Below are positions 12,187 to 19,297 of a DNA stretch of 22,479 nucleotides, piece by piece; the first letter of the stretch is position 1; each line of letters starts with the position of its first letter. Position numbers and translations under genes: made by a program. The notes beneath the pieces are model-generated. The model was not told the DNA's origin. It saw only the letters and a program-made list of their open reading frames with translations, and did not search any database. Location of the stretch: the IMG/VR virus record IMGVR_UViG_3300022562_000654, positions 1 through 22,479 of that record, one strand, 5' to 3'. Origin of the DNA: a virus.

Positions 12187-12351
12187 ATGTTCACTCAATT
12201 CGGGGTGTCGCCTGGGGATAGTTTGATTCTCCAGACGATTGTCATCAACCATGTACGTATGATCTGGATGCTAACGATGGTTCGTGTCCAACACGAGATG
12301 CATCTACGCCAGGTTGCACGTGCATACCGAAGCCATATTGGCAGAGGATAA
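12187..12351 (+). CDS. Small protein (54 aa)
   Basis: GAGGAG precedes the ATG at 12187 with an 8-base spacer. The 54-aa product is Met-, Val- and Arg-rich, with a helix (INHVRMIWMLTMVRVQHEMH) and a basic tail (RQVARAYRSHIGRG), possibly amphipathic and membrane-associated. The next gene starts 6 bp after its TAA, and the sequence GGATAAGG contains both its stop and the next ribosome site. Confidence 0.6.
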   Translation: MFTQFGVSPGDSLILQTIVINHVRMIWMLTMVRVQHEMHLRQVARAYRSHIGRG

Positions 12352-12356
12352 GGCTG

Positions 12357-12596
12357 ATGCGGTGGCTGAATCCGCTAAGCTGGATCACTCTGTTGTGGGC
12401 GTACGTCAAGAAGCATTTCTTCGCTTGGCACATTGCCGAGGGCTTGACGTGGGTGAAAGTAGGGATGCTCAGCATTGCCTACCCCGACTGGGCGCGAGAT
12501 GCGTGGGCATCCATCCCGGTCCTCTGGGATCACACGCTCACAACGTGCAAGGTTCTGGCTGAGGTGTGCGTGGATATCTTCCACAACACTTCGTAA
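12357..12596 (+). CDS. Trp-rich small protein (79 aa)
   Basis: GATAAGG precedes the ATG at 12357 closely. The product has eight tryptophans in 79 residues and two hydrophobic stretches (WLNPLSWITLLWAYV and the segment around IPVLWDHTL), so it is probably membrane-associated. C-terminal cysteines (C64, C71) are spaced as i/i+7. No family is recognised. Confidence 0.65.
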   Translation: MRWLNPLSWITLLWAYVKKHFFAWHIAEGLTWVKVGMLSIAYPDWARDAWASIPVLWDHTLTTCKVLAEVCVDIFHNTS

Positions 12597-12632
12597 GGGT
12601 TCTACAAGAAGCGCACAGCTAAGGAGGTACTC

Positions 12633-12797
12633 ATGTACGATCCTTGCATTCCCGAAGCGCTCGACATGTTCCGAGACATGACGACGAAACACAAACGCGA
12701 GCTGTATCGAAGTCGGCTCATTTGGAAAGAGATCAAGGCAGAAGATGGACTTCTGATCCAACTCGTTCCGATGTTGGATATGGAGTTCAAGTTCTGA
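12633..12797 (+). CDS. Small soluble protein (54 aa)
   Basis: TAAGGAGGT stands 5-6 bases before the ATG at 12633. The product begins MYDPCIPEALDMFRDM, then a basic helix (TKHKRELYRSRLIWKEIK) and ends with LIQLVPMLDMEFKF. No family is recognised. It is the last gene before the primase/helicase. Confidence 0.7.
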   Translation: MYDPCIPEALDMFRDMTTKHKRELYRSRLIWKEIKAEDGLLIQLVPMLDMEFKF

Positions 12798-12951
12798 GCT
12801 GGTCCTAGTACATGGTGCAACGGAACTTCAGAGCCAGTGCGTAGCCCCTGAAAAGGCTACGTACTGAGGCTGCTGGTACGTTGTATTGCTGGAATTTCGG
12901 CACGGTAGTTGCTGTCCAAGTGATCCCCATTACACAAGGATGGCACCTACC
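12798..12951 (+). other. Spacer with hairpins before the primase/helicase
   Basis: GCGTAGCC (12839-12846) and GGCTACGT (12855-12862) form an 8-bp stem with one G-U pair. ACGTAC/GTACGT could form an alternative stem at about 12859-12881. The GGCTACGTA motif is shared with 8050 and 8091. The arrangement suggests a leader that controls the replication block. Confidence 0.45.
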
Positions 12952-14637
12952 ATGCCACTCGTAAGTGGACAATTCGTCCGTCATTCCCCATGTACAGAGT
13001 GTAACAGCTCTGACGCCATGGCATTGTATCGTAAGCCCGATGGTTCGTATGATGCCTATTGCTTCTCGTGCGGACACTACGACAGTGACCCATTAGGCCA
13101 AGGCGACACGACAAATAATGGTCAGGCCAGTGAGGTTAGAGAGATCTTTTCTCTCGATTACTACGTCGAGTGTCCCACGAGGGGCATCCCCTCCCGTGGT
13201 ATACACCAATCAACCTGCGAATTCTACAACGTCAAGACTATTCTCAACGGTCTTGATGGCCAAACCCCCGTAGCCCTATTATTCCCCTATTATATATATA
13301 GTAATAATAGTATTACTCTATCTGGATATAAGAAGAGAATACTAGATAATAAGATCTTTAGTTCTATAGGTAATACTAAAGATACTTTTCTCTTTGGACA
13401 AGATAAGTTCTTAGAAGGAGGAAAGAGAGTATATATTACTGAAGGAGAAATAGATTGTCTATCTCTCTATCAAGTTCTTAAAGATCTAGCTAGTCCAGAA
13501 TATAGACACTTACATCCTTGTGTTGTGTCTGTCCCTCATGGTGCTCAATCCGCAGCCAAAGCTATCGCCCACAATAAATCCTTCCTTGATCTATTCGAAC
13601 AAATCATCTTAGTCTTTGACCAAGACGAAGCTGGTGAACAGGCAGTAGCTCAGATCTGTTCCTTCCTTGATCCCTCCAAGGTACGCGTAGCCCACTTCTC
13701 AGAGAAAGATCCTAACGACATGCTCATGAAGGGCAAGTCCTCTGAGCTCAAGTGGAGCGTTATAAGCCACGCTAAACCTTACGTACCCTCAGGTATTGCC
13801 ACCTCCCAAAGTCTTCTCACAAGCGCACTGGAGAGCCCTACGAAGGGATACTCATGGCCATGGCCCAGTATGACTAAGCTGACCATGGGCATTAGACCCG
13901 GTATTCATTTGATTGGGGCAGGTGTAGGTGTAGGGAAGACTGAATTCTTTCACGAACTAATCTGGAATCTAACACATGAACTTAAAAGACCGACTGGTAT
14001 CTTTCTTTTGGAAGAACCCCCTTCGAAAACTCTACGAATACTGGGAGGGAAAACGCTTAATATTCCGGCCCACCGATCGGATATCGTGGTTGATGTGGAG
14101 AAATTCAAGCGAGCAATATCGGAACTTAGCGAGCCAAGGGAATACCTCTATGTCTTCGATCATTGTGGATCGAAAGACTGGGACACAGTATTCAGTCAAG
14201 CTAAGTATCTCGCGGCTATCCACGGAGTCCGAGACATTATCATCGACCCTCTCACTGCAATCATCTCCCATGAAGAGTCCACTGATAGAGCCCTCCATCG
14301 GATAATGGCGGAGATGGCTTCCCTCACACAGGATCCATACAACTGTGCAGTGTATGTGTCCTCCCACCTGAACGAACCTCCTCGAGATAAGACACCACAT
14401 GAAGAAGGTGGACGTGTGCATGAGTCCCAGTTCGCTGGGTCTCGTGCCATGATCCGCTTCTCTGACTACGTGTGGGGTCTCGAACGTAACAAACAACATC
14501 AAGACATACTCAAGCGTAACACTACGACTGTTCGCAACCTGAAGGATAGACATCATGGTACTGCTACCGGTGAAACTTTTGAGATCTATTATGATCCAAG
14601 CACCGGTCGATATCAGGAGTTGAATCTTGAATTCTAG
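12952..14637 (+). CDS. DNA primase/helicase, T7 gp4 type (561 aa)
   Basis: Bifunctional replisome motor: it makes RNA primers and unwinds the fork ahead of the phage polymerase. ATG 12952 is chosen for the AAGGA about 11 bases upstream and for a length near T7 gp4 (566 aa); ATG 12940 is possible. A primase zinc finger uses C14, C17, C37 and C40. The TOPRIM domain shows YITEGEID (E165, D169) and VFDQDEAG (221-228). The RecA-like helicase shows Walker A GAGVGVGKTE (322-331), LLEEP with catalytic-Glu candidates E354/E355, Walker B DIIIDPL (428-434), and the SSHLNEP and QFAGSRAMIRFSD motifs toward the C-terminus. Codons about 13280-13500, between zinc finger and TOPRIM, are markedly AT-rich. Confidence 0.96.
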   Translation: MPLVSGQFVRHSPCTECNSSDAMALYRKPDGSYDAYCFSCGHYDSDPLGQGDTTNNGQASEVREIFSLDYYVECPTRGIPSRGIHQSTCEFYNVKTILNGLDGQTPVALLFPYYIYSNNSITLSGYKKRILDNKIFSSIGNTKDTFLFGQDKFLEGGKRVYITEGEIDCLSLYQVLKDLASPEYRHLHPCVVSVPHGAQSAAKAIAHNKSFLDLFEQIILVFDQDEAGEQAVAQICSFLDPSKVRVAHFSEKDPNDMLMKGKSSELKWSVISHAKPYVPSGIATSQSLLTSALESPTKGYSWPWPSMTKLTMGIRPGIHLIGAGVGVGKTEFFHELIWNLTHELKRPTGIFLLEEPPSKTLRILGGKTLNIPAHRSDIVVDVEKFKRAISELSEPREYLYVFDHCGSKDWDTVFSQAKYLAAIHGVRDIIIDPLTAIISHEESTDRALHRIMAEMASLTQDPYNCAVYVSSHLNEPPRDKTPHEEGGRVHESQFAGSRAMIRFSDYVWGLERNKQHQDILKRNTTTVRNLKDRHHGTATGETFEIYYDPSTGRYQELNLEF

Positions 14638-14818
14638 TGACGAAATGTATTTAATTGCTGGTCAATTTGAAGCTGCTTACAAAGAAGCATTCCCGAAGAC
14701 AGATACAACATACGCATTGCTTCTTGTAGCTGAAGTATTCCGAAAGATCGGTCATTTGTATTATAGTCAAGAACGCATGTTAGATGATATTTCTAAGGAA
14801 ATGCTCAATGAATTTTAA
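14627..14818 (+). CDS. Small hypothetical protein (63 aa)
   Basis: The TTG at 14627 has GGAG 7 bases upstream and overlaps the helicase stop. An ATG at 14645 gives 57 aa and is the alternative. The product is a helical acidic protein (AGQFEAAYKEAF, LLLVAEVFRKIGHLYYSQER). Not recognised. Its end overlaps the next start by 11 nt. Confidence 0.6.
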   Translation: MNSSDEMYLIAGQFEAAYKEAFPKTDTTYALLLVAEVFRKIGHLYYSQERMLDDISKEMLNEF

Positions 14819-15095
14819 TCTGACTATTACTGATGCAGATATATTTATTCCCAAAGATAAATTAAAAGAAGATGTTTATCATAGGTTAGGTTTTAAATAT
14901 CAACCTTTACCAAATAAAAATTCTTCTCATATAACACATTTACAGATGAAAAGAGATCAAGAGATAGTTATCAAACTAGAAACTCTAGAAGAGTTGCTTA
15001 ACTTGATCAAGGCTGTAGATCAAGTAGTCATCTATCCTTCTTTCGACTCAGAACAAGAGTTTGATATTGAAATCTATAATGGTTGGAGGGAATAG
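14808..15095 (+). CDS. Hypothetical protein (95 aa)
   Basis: The ATG at 14808 follows AAGGA with a 9-base spacer and overlaps the preceding gene. The upstream in-frame extension lacks an ATG/GTG with a ribosome site. The product alternates beta-like and helical segments (MNFNLTITDADIFIPK, ETLEELLNLIKAVDQVVIYP). Codons are strongly AT-rich (TTA, AAA, ATA, TTT), more than in the genes around it, which suggests separate acquisition. Function unknown. Confidence 0.65.
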   Translation: MNFNLTITDADIFIPKDKLKEDVYHRLGFKYQPLPNKNSSHITHLQMKRDQEIVIKLETLEELLNLIKAVDQVVIYPSFDSEQEFDIEIYNGWRE

Positions 15096-15096
15096 A

Positions 15097-15297
15097 ATGG
15101 ACTTCGATGAACTATACAATGGACAAGTGGTCGAATACCGCCGCAATCCACACAACATATGGACACTACGATGTGAGTGGATTGCCATGGATCACGCTGA
15201 GTTCTACGTGGTTGAGACCCGAGAGTACATCAGACTTAATCGTGATTCAGTTCAATGGTGTTGGCCTGTAATCTCTACACAAGATGGTGGGTTATGA
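15097..15297 (+). CDS. Hypothetical protein (66 aa)
   Basis: GGAGGG stands 7 bases before the ATG at 15097. The product is a small beta-rich protein (GQVVEYRRNPHNIWTLRCEW, EFYVVETREYIRLN) that resembles short SH3-like or OB-like phage proteins, without a certain family. The stop TGA overlaps the next start as ATGA. Confidence 0.7.
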   Translation: MDFDELYNGQVVEYRRNPHNIWTLRCEWIAMDHAEFYVVETREYIRLNRDSVQWCWPVISTQDGGL

Positions 15298-15455
15298 TGA
15301 AAGACTTCTTTAAAAAACTAATTGAATCTATTAGCAATGTAGTTGCTAACGTCATTGCTTATGGCGGTGCATTGTGGATTATGTGGTGGCTCTTCGATGA
15401 AGAGATTGTTCAAGTAACCGATTGGTTGATCGATACGTTGGACAGGATCTTCTAA
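15294..15455 (+). CDS. Single-TM small protein (53 aa)
   Basis: ATG 15294 is coupled to the previous stop by ATGA. One TM segment spans about residues 15-33 (NVVANVIAYGGALWIMWWLF), flanked by a basic N-terminus (DFFKKL) and an acidic C-terminus (DEEIVQVTDWLIDTLDRIF), giving a likely N-in topology. Unknown function. TAATG overlap to the next gene. Confidence 0.65.
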   Translation: MMKDFFKKLIESISNVVANVIAYGGALWIMWWLFDEEIVQVTDWLIDTLDRIF

Positions 15456-15643
15456 TGAAACCTAGTACATACAACTTCATAGGCCACGCTTACGGATTGA
15501 ATGGAGCCTTATCTCTAGCCACAGTTGGTTACGTCTATCTTAGGACTGATGTTATCAGCGCATGGTGGCTCTTCATTACGGCTATCTCCTTTGCTGGTGC
15601 TATGATTAATTGGAGTATCGCAAAGAATGCGGCGTCAGAATAG
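15455..15643 (+). CDS. Two-TM small protein (62 aa)
   Basis: The start at 15455 overlaps the preceding stop (TAATG). Two membrane segments are visible, about residues 14-29 and 35-53 (AWWLFITAISFAGAMINW), with a short loop between. It pairs with the preceding single-TM gene. The two may act together in the membrane, which is inferred from adjacency only. Confidence 0.65.
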   Translation: MKPSTYNFIGHAYGLNGALSLATVGYVYLRTDVISAWWLFITAISFAGAMINWSIAKNAASE

Positions 15644-15650
15644 AGGTCGA

Positions 15651-15854
15651 ATGCTTACTATGCCTAGTGACTTCGATCCTGAAATCAATTCTAGTATAGC
15701 TGCTGAAATGTACAATGTTACTGCCAGAACAATTCAGCGATGGCGTCAGGTCCTGAGAGATAAGCCCAAAGATGATATTGAATTCATGGATCCAGGTAAA
15801 CTCGAACAAAAAGACATTGAATGGCGGAACACATGGATAAAGAAAAGCTGGTAG
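15651..15854 (+). CDS. Small helix-turn-helix protein (67 aa)
   Basis: ATG 15651 is chosen because AGAGGT precedes it by about 4 bases. ATG 15627 would add 8 basic residues. Residues about 13-36 (SSIAAEMYNVTARTIQRWRQ) form a homeodomain-like/MerR-type helix-turn-helix with recognition helix TARTIQRWRQVL. This suggests a small DNA-binding regulator, or the small subunit of a terminase-like DNA binder, though the latter is unlikely inside the replication block. It overlaps the polymerase start. Confidence 0.7.
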   Translation: MLTMPSDFDPEINSSIAAEMYNVTARTIQRWRQVLRDKPKDDIEFMDPGKLEQKDIEWRNTWIKKSW

Positions 15855-17860
15855 ATGGAGTCAAGTATGACTCAGAGAAACTTCCTGTTCATTTGATTCC
15901 TCCGGAGATTATTCATGCGTTGGGTGAGATCCTCCGCTTTGGAGCAACCAAGTACGAACCCCGCAATTGGGAGAAAGGCATGGCCTGGTCCCGATGCTGG
16001 TCTGCATGTGAGCGACACATGTGGGCATGGTGGGGTGGAGAAGACAACGATCCCGAAACCGGAATGTCTCATCTATGGCATGCTGCTTGCTGCATTGCTT
16101 TCCTCGTAGCCGAAACAAACGGGATCGACTTTATTAAAGGAGATCATGTAGAACAAGCACACACTGTGTGGTGTATCTACACTAAAGATGTAGACACAGG
16201 TCGAGAAAAATACTGGGCGAAAGATGATGGCCCATTTCAATACGAACTATTGCAATTGTGTATCCAATATTTGGAGCAAGCAGATGAACTCATCGGACAC
16301 AACATCATTGAATTTGACATTCCCGTCTTGGGTAATCTATTTAATTTCAGACCTAGAGGCAGACTCACAGATACTCTTGTCCTTTCTCGACTCCTTAACC
16401 CCGACCGAGATGGAGGCCATAGCCTTGAGTCATGGGGCGAGAGATTTAATTTCTCTAAATCAGAGTTTAGTGATTTCAGTAGATACTCTGAAGAATTGCT
16501 GGGACGTTGTAGACAAGATGTGTTGCTTAATGAACGAGTATACAAAACACTTAGCGTCGAAGCCGAAGGATGGGGAGAGTCTGTCAAACTTGAGCATGAT
16601 ATCGCTGACATCATCCGCCGTCAATCCGAACATGGATTCTACTTCGACGTAGACAAAGCACGCAGTCTATTAGAGGCTGTGGTGGAGCAGATAAATGATA
16701 TTGATCGGGATCTGTTGTGTGATTCTAGCTTTAGGGTTGACACTCTGGCTACGGTCTCTAAGCCCTTCACTGTGGCGGGCAAGATGGCCATGGTGGCTAA
16801 ACGAGCTGCGGAGAATAGCAACATTGACAGCAGTCTCATTGCTGGTCCTTTCTCTAGCTTTGCTTATTCGCCGATTAATCTAGATTCAGATCAACAATTG
16901 AAGACATGGTTACTGGAGAAGGGATGGAAACCAGACGAGTACACTCCTACCGGACTACCAAAAGTAACTACAAGTTCGCTAGAAAAGTTCACTCCTATTG
17001 GGCCAAAGGTGTTACTGCGAGGACAGCTCGCTCACCGTCGTGGACAGATAGAGGGGTTGATCTCTTTCGTAAGGAGCGATGGTCGGATCAGTGGGGGAGC
17101 GAACCCTTGCGGGACGAACACCGGACGGATGAGACACCGAAGGATAGTCAACATCCCGAAGGTGAAAGCGTTCATGGGCTTCGAGATGCGAAGCCTGTTT
17201 ATCGCTACTCCTGGAAAGATCTTAGTTGGTTACGACGCTAAACAATTAGAGTTACGAATCCTTGCACACTACATAGGGAACGACGATTATGCAGACCGAA
17301 TCATTAACGGAACAAAAGACAATGACGTCCATGTACTGGCGGCTCGAGCAGGTGAATCAAATGATCGAGACGTTGGAAAAACTATCAACTACGCTCTCAT
17401 TTATGGAGCAAGAGATGCTCGATTGGGATCCATTGTTGGAGGATCCAGAGCCACGGGAGCTAAAATTCGTGCAGCCTTGTATCGAGAAATCCCTGGCCTT
17501 GAGTCACTCGTTAAAGGAGTGGACACTGCAGCTAAAAGAGGCTATCTGGTGGGGCTTGATGGACGAAAAGTATACGTCCGCTCGGGGAAATCCCCCCTCA
17601 ACTCTCTGATCCAATCGGGAGGAGCCATCTGTATGAAGTGGATTGCTGCATATCTAGATGATTGGATTGACGAAGATGGTCCACTTAAAAAAGTATTGGA
17701 TATGCACGACGAAGCACAATGGGAGATGCCTCCAGAAGATTTCAATAGATTCAAAGGCTATGTAATAGACACATTCGATGAATGTACTAAACATTTTAAA
17801 CTCAGATGTAGGCTAGAAGCAGATGTCAAACGTGGTAGATCTTGGGCAGAAACGCACTGA
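15821..17860 (+). CDS. dATP/dGTP diphosphohydrolase-like domain fused to family A DNA polymerase (679 aa)
   Basis: Phage replicative polymerase with an unusual N-terminus. Residues about 9-98 match the DUF5664/dGTP_diPhyd (MazZ-like) family, with GVKYDSEKLP, LIPPE, GATKY..RNWEKG, RHMWAWWGGEDNDPETG and HLWHAACCIAFL. Members hydrolyse dATP/dGTP to the monophosphate. Residues about 115-245 are a 3'-5' exonuclease domain with Exo II GHNIIEFD (159-166) and Exo III CRQDV (230-234). The polymerase shows motif A VGYDAKQLELR (D472), motif B RDVGKTINYALIYG (R516, K520, Y524, Y528) and motif C HDE (629-631). The Exo I DxE is VAE and the Exo III Tyr is Arg, so proofreading may be weak. An AAAGGAG-ATC-ATG-TAG at the junction (16136-16151) hints at a former separate start. 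ATG 15833 is an alternative start. Confidence 0.93.
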   Translation: MAEHMDKEKLVDGVKYDSEKLPVHLIPPEIIHALGEILRFGATKYEPRNWEKGMAWSRCWSACERHMWAWWGGEDNDPETGMSHLWHAACCIAFLVAETNGIDFIKGDHVEQAHTVWCIYTKDVDTGREKYWAKDDGPFQYELLQLCIQYLEQADELIGHNIIEFDIPVLGNLFNFRPRGRLTDTLVLSRLLNPDRDGGHSLESWGERFNFSKSEFSDFSRYSEELLGRCRQDVLLNERVYKTLSVEAEGWGESVKLEHDIADIIRRQSEHGFYFDVDKARSLLEAVVEQINDIDRDLLCDSSFRVDTLATVSKPFTVAGKMAMVAKRAAENSNIDSSLIAGPFSSFAYSPINLDSDQQLKTWLLEKGWKPDEYTPTGLPKVTTSSLEKFTPIGPKVLLRGQLAHRRGQIEGLISFVRSDGRISGGANPCGTNTGRMRHRRIVNIPKVKAFMGFEMRSLFIATPGKILVGYDAKQLELRILAHYIGNDDYADRIINGTKDNDVHVLAARAGESNDRDVGKTINYALIYGARDARLGSIVGGSRATGAKIRAALYREIPGLESLVKGVDTAAKRGYLVGLDGRKVYVRSGKSPLNSLIQSGGAICMKWIAAYLDDWIDEDGPLKKVLDMHDEAQWEMPPEDFNRFKGYVIDTFDECTKHFKLRCRLEADVKRGRSWAETH

Positions 17861-17957
17861 CCAACCTTTGTATCAAGTGGTATTCTATACCTATGATATT
17901 TCTAAATTTGAAAAGCTAGATGAAACTTGTTATGTGACGGAGGTTTTTTGTGTCTAA
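17823..17957 (+). CDS. Small hypothetical protein (44 aa)
   Basis: ATG 17823 lies inside the polymerase 3' end in another frame, with AGAAG just upstream. The frame then runs through otherwise empty sequence to TAA 17957, reading MSNVVDLGQKRTDQPLYQVV and YTYDISKFEKLDETCYVTEV, a beta-like small protein. The next gene's GGAGG ribosome site lies within its end. The protein-like composition beyond the polymerase stop supports it. Confidence 0.5.
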   Translation: MSNVVDLGQKRTDQPLYQVVFYTYDISKFEKLDETCYVTEVFCV

Positions 17958-18096
17958 ACAAACTGAAGCGAATCGTAATCGATTTCTTAATTCTCTACAG
18001 AACCTTTGTTACAAGCATGGCTTTGATTATGAACTCAATGGGAGTTCTATTTATATCTGTATTGGATCTAAGCGAGAAGACGACGAGGATGAATAA
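17950..18096 (+). CDS. Small hypothetical protein (48 aa)
   Basis: The GTG at 17950 is preceded by GACGGAGG with a 6-base spacer. The product reads MSKQTEANRNRFLNSLQNLC, then YKHGFDYELNGSSIYICIGS and an acidic tail (KREDDEDE). The stop overlaps the next start as TAATG (18094-18098). No family is recognised. Confidence 0.65.
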   Translation: MSKQTEANRNRFLNSLQNLCYKHGFDYELNGSSIYICIGSKREDDEDE

Positions 18097-18299
18097 TGCA
18101 CTACCTCGTACGACTGAACCGACTGGGGAGAGAGCTGTCTAAGGATTTCCGGTACCGATGGTGCCGTGATATCGGTAGCTTCTGGGTGGAATACGATGAA
18201 GACACATGTACGTTTACTCCCCTGGATGAATCATTTAACAATTGTTACTTCCACGACAATGAATTAACAATACTCGAATCACAGGAAGATGATGAGTAA
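18096..18299 (+). CDS. Small hypothetical protein (67 aa)
   Basis: The start at 18096 overlaps the previous stop. The N-terminus is basic (MHYLVRLNRLGRELSKDFRYRW) and the second half acidic (EYDEDTCTFTPLDESFNN, ILESQEDDE). The charge asymmetry suggests a small adaptor. Its own TAA overlaps the following ATG, so four genes here are chained by stop-start overlaps. Confidence 0.65.
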   Translation: MHYLVRLNRLGRELSKDFRYRWCRDIGSFWVEYDEDTCTFTPLDESFNNCYFHDNELTILESQEDDE

Positions 18300-18451
18300 T
18301 GTATTGGATCGTAGAAACCTGGGCTAAACCTGGAGAACAATTCATCGTACGTGAATATGGAAAGAATGGGTACTTGTGTGAGCAAACTCATGTTCTATAC
18401 CATGTATGGGACCTAAACTTTATACAGAAATTAGATGAAGAGGAAGATTAA
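18299..18451 (+). CDS. Small hypothetical protein (50 aa)
   Basis: The ATG at 18299 overlaps the preceding TAA. The product (MYWIVETWAKPGEQFIVREY, then GKNGYLCEQTHVLYHVWDLN) is beta-rich with an acidic C-terminus (KLDEEED). No family is recognised. Confidence 0.65.
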   Translation: MYWIVETWAKPGEQFIVREYGKNGYLCEQTHVLYHVWDLNFIQKLDEEED

Positions 18452-18557
18452 AACAAGACACAACCTTCAGAAGTTCAAGATTAAACAACACAAAGATAAA
18501 ACTAAATACGATAGGAAATCAAATGAGCAAATTCAATCCCAGTGCAAAAGAAACTAA
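18435..18557 (+). CDS. Possible very basic peptide (40 aa)
   Basis: This ORF in the third frame bridges the previous gene and the SSB-like gene (MKRKIKTRHNLQKFKIKQHK, about half Lys/Arg/His). The ribosome site is poor and the AT-rich, AAA-heavy sequence could give such a frame by chance. It is the only frame covering 18452-18522. A weak call. Confidence 0.25.
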   Translation: MKRKIKTRHNLQKFKIKQHKDKTKYDRKSNEQIQSQCKRN

Positions 18558-19110
18558 AACACAATTCGAACTAATCCCTGAAGGACCACACCCCGCTCGA
18601 TGCTCTCGCATCATTGAGATTGGTGAACAAGAAAGTCAATACGGAGTACAAACGAAAGTAATCATTGCATTCAATGTTACTGATTCGTTTATTAAACTCT
18701 CTGATGGTACTGAAAAACAACGGATGATTTCGAATCCGTTTGGTATCAACATGAGCAACAACGAGAAGAGCACGATGGCTCAGTACACGAAAGCACTTAA
18801 TGCTCGTGCATCTAGCCTCGGTGATTTCTTGGAACGCCCATGTCAGGTAAGTATTATCCACTACAAGAAAGACGACACTGTTCGCGATCGTCTTGATGCA
18901 GTGGCTCCTATTATCCCTGGCCTTCAGATTCCAGAATTGGATATCACTCCGTTCTGGTTTAAGTGGGATGCACCAGAAGTCGAACAGTGGGCGCTCATTC
19001 CTGAGTTTACTCAGAAACTAATCATGCAAGCAGTAAACTATAAGGGATCTGCTGTTGAAGATATGGTGAAGACTCTTGAAACCAAGGGTTCGACAAACAC
19101 TCCGTTTTAA
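18523..19110 (+). CDS. Probable ssDNA-binding protein (195 aa)
   Basis: AGGAAA stands 7 bases before the ATG at 18523. The N-terminal pattern (FNPSAKETKTQFELIPEGPH followed by PARCSRIIEIGEQESQYGVQ) is characteristic of phage OB-fold ssDNA-binding/DUF669-like proteins found beside T7-type polymerases. They coat single strands at the fork and recruit polymerase and helicase. The middle keeps the beta-rich core (KVIIAFNVTDSF, PCQVSIIHYKK). The C-terminus ends in TNTPF: the terminal Pro-Phe recalls the SSB tip, but the usual acidic tail is missing. Shorter than T7 gp2.5 (232 aa). Position between polymerase and exonuclease fits. Confidence 0.75.
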   Translation: MSKFNPSAKETKTQFELIPEGPHPARCSRIIEIGEQESQYGVQTKVIIAFNVTDSFIKLSDGTEKQRMISNPFGINMSNNEKSTMAQYTKALNARASSLGDFLERPCQVSIIHYKKDDTVRDRLDAVAPIIPGLQIPELDITPFWFKWDAPEVEQWALIPEFTQKLIMQAVNYKGSAVEDMVKTLETKGSTNTPF

Positions 19111-19297
19111 ATGTAAGAAGTGTCATCATTCCTGGACTCCGTACTACGACAGCGATCCCTTCTGTCCTGAGTGCGGGGTCCAGGGACCTCACCATAGGAT
19201 GGTATACACACATGCTAGCGGAGAAAATAGAACGGGCAATGATGAACGCGATTCTTCTGCCCACAATCTTTCTGATCCCCCCGAAGAAGGTGCCTAA
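19076..19297 (+). CDS. Small zinc-ribbon protein (73 aa)
   Basis: The start is most likely TTG at 19076, overlapping the end of the SSB-like gene, with GGTGAAG upstream; no in-frame ATG precedes the zinc site. Residues 11-34 hold CKKC (C13, C16) and CPEC (C30, C33) separated by an aromatic loop, a rubredoxin-like zinc ribbon. The C-terminal half is acidic/polar and probably flexible. Likely a nucleic-acid or protein adaptor of the replication block. Confidence 0.7.
   Translation: MKPRVRQTLRFKCKKCHHSWTPYYDSDPFCPECGVQGPHHRMVYTHASGENRTGNDERDSSAHNLSDPPEEGA

Noticed and set aside
14032-14556. 174-codon minus-strand frame
   Set aside because: It is opposite the conserved helicase domain and is a shadow.
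16906-17609. Plus-strand frames of 111 and 106 codons within the polymerase
   Set aside because: They lie inside the conserved polymerase domain in another frame and have no ribosome sites.
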